Below are positions 63,956 through 64,000 of a stretch of 64,000 nt of DNA, one piece after another. The notes below the pieces were generated by a model. The model did not search any database. It was not told the DNA's origin and worked only from the letters and a program-made list of their open reading frames with translations. Numbering within the stretch: the first letter of the stretch is position 1; each line of letters starts with the position of its first letter. The position numbers were made by a program, and so were the translations under genes. Source of the DNA: Microbacteriaceae bacterium VKM Ac-2855 (GTDB lineage: Bacteria; Actinomycetota; Actinomycetes; Actinomycetales; Microbacteriaceae); NCBI GenBank assembly GCA_013204985.1, contig JABMLG010000003.1:583122-647121 (forward strand), given 5' to 3'.

Positions 63956-64000
63956 TTAAGCCGTTTCGTGTGGTCGGATGTCGGCGTCGTAGCCGATGGC
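63956..64000 (-). CDS. Possible 3' end of a gene running off the window
   Basis: The minus-strand frame entering from the right edge reads AIGYDADIRPHETA and stops at TAA. Only 14 residues are visible; composition is protein-like, but no family can be named. The 63817-63955 stretch between it and tRNA-Thr holds nothing I can support, though the region near 63930-63965 is noticeably richer in A/T. Confidence 0.25.
   Translation of the reverse strand, partial: AIGYDADIRPHETA

Noticed and set aside
63956..64000. Transposase 3' end at the right edge
   Set aside because: Fourteen residues are too few to assign; no terminal inverted repeat was identified.

Overview
The window is 64 kb of high-GC chromosomal DNA from an actinobacterium, most probably Microbacteriaceae (Microbacterium or a close relative). 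Support: mycothiol synthase, GlnR, SenX3-RegX3, SigK-RskA, CarD, many GTGA/ATGA gene overlaps, many apparently leaderless genes, and gene orders known from Mycobacterium (glnR-mshD; FABP-YgfZ; gpm/senX3-regX3; lpqE-carD-ispDF-cysS-rlmB). It is mostly housekeeping chromosome, with one small accessory patch near 21.3-23.0 kb and one large satellite-like array near 34.3-35.5 kb. No phage, plasmid, CRISPR array or complete IS was seen.

Layout. 0.1-4.3 kb (minus): flavin-dependent oxidoreductase, small lipoprotein, nagA, YrdB-like membrane protein, purU. 4.5-9.4 kb: an MFS exporter, then a 722-residue ECF sigma factor fused to a zinc-finger anti-sigma-like region, membrane segments, a Thr/Pro stalk and an Ig-like end, then small membrane proteins. 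9.5-12 kb: a ZTP riboswitch ahead of glyA and folD. 12-14.3 kb: 5-oxoprolinase genes pxpABC. 14.4-19.3 kb: a YbaK-type deacylase, galTK with a divergent DeoR regulator and a 37-bp dyad between them, and galM. 19.3-23 kb: DUF445 protein, small proteins, then an eroded patch ending at tRNA-Lys that holds a gene broken by one stop codon and an HNH remnant. 23.3-26.1 kb: a conserved protein, a candidate structured RNA, and a membrane protein-sigK-rskA operon.

26.3-32.6 kb is the phosphate region: pstSCAB transcribed left and a wall-anchored alkaline phosphatase transcribed right from one intergenic region with PHO-box-like GTTCACC repeats. 32.8-35.5 kb: a DUF222/HNH gene followed by seven ~158-bp tandem units that resemble its own 3' end. 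35.5-42.6 kb: GT4 glycosyltransferase, GH92 alpha-mannosidase, MutT1-type NUDIX/histidine phosphatase, polyphosphate kinase. 42.7-47.8 kb: mshD, glnR, tiny membrane proteins, a nitrobindin-like protein, YgfZ and an FUSC-like protein. 48-51.3 kb: two CNNM/CBS proteins and a methyltransferase. 51.4-55 kb: gpmA, phoU, senX3, regX3. 55.1-59.9 kb: lpqE-like lipoprotein, a short unusual CarD, ispDF fusion, cysS, rlmB. 60-63.8 kb: a DUF4032 protein, an UgpC/MalK-type ATPase, a DsbA-like protein and tRNA-Thr.

How genes cooperate: uptake (PstSCAB), periplasmic release (PhoA), storage (Ppk1), signalling (PhoU, SenX3-RegX3) and candidate PHO boxes make a dispersed but complete phosphate module within 30 kb. 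GlyA, FolD, PurU and YgfZ share one-carbon/folate chemistry, and the ZTP switch ties glyA (perhaps folD) to purine/folate status. GalTKM with the DeoR protein form a Leloir galactose unit. The most unusual features are the CarD lacking its tryptophan wedge and about 30 residues, the HNH-derived array, the sigma/anti-sigma fusion, an unassigned structured RNA, and two families of dispersed intergenic palindromes.
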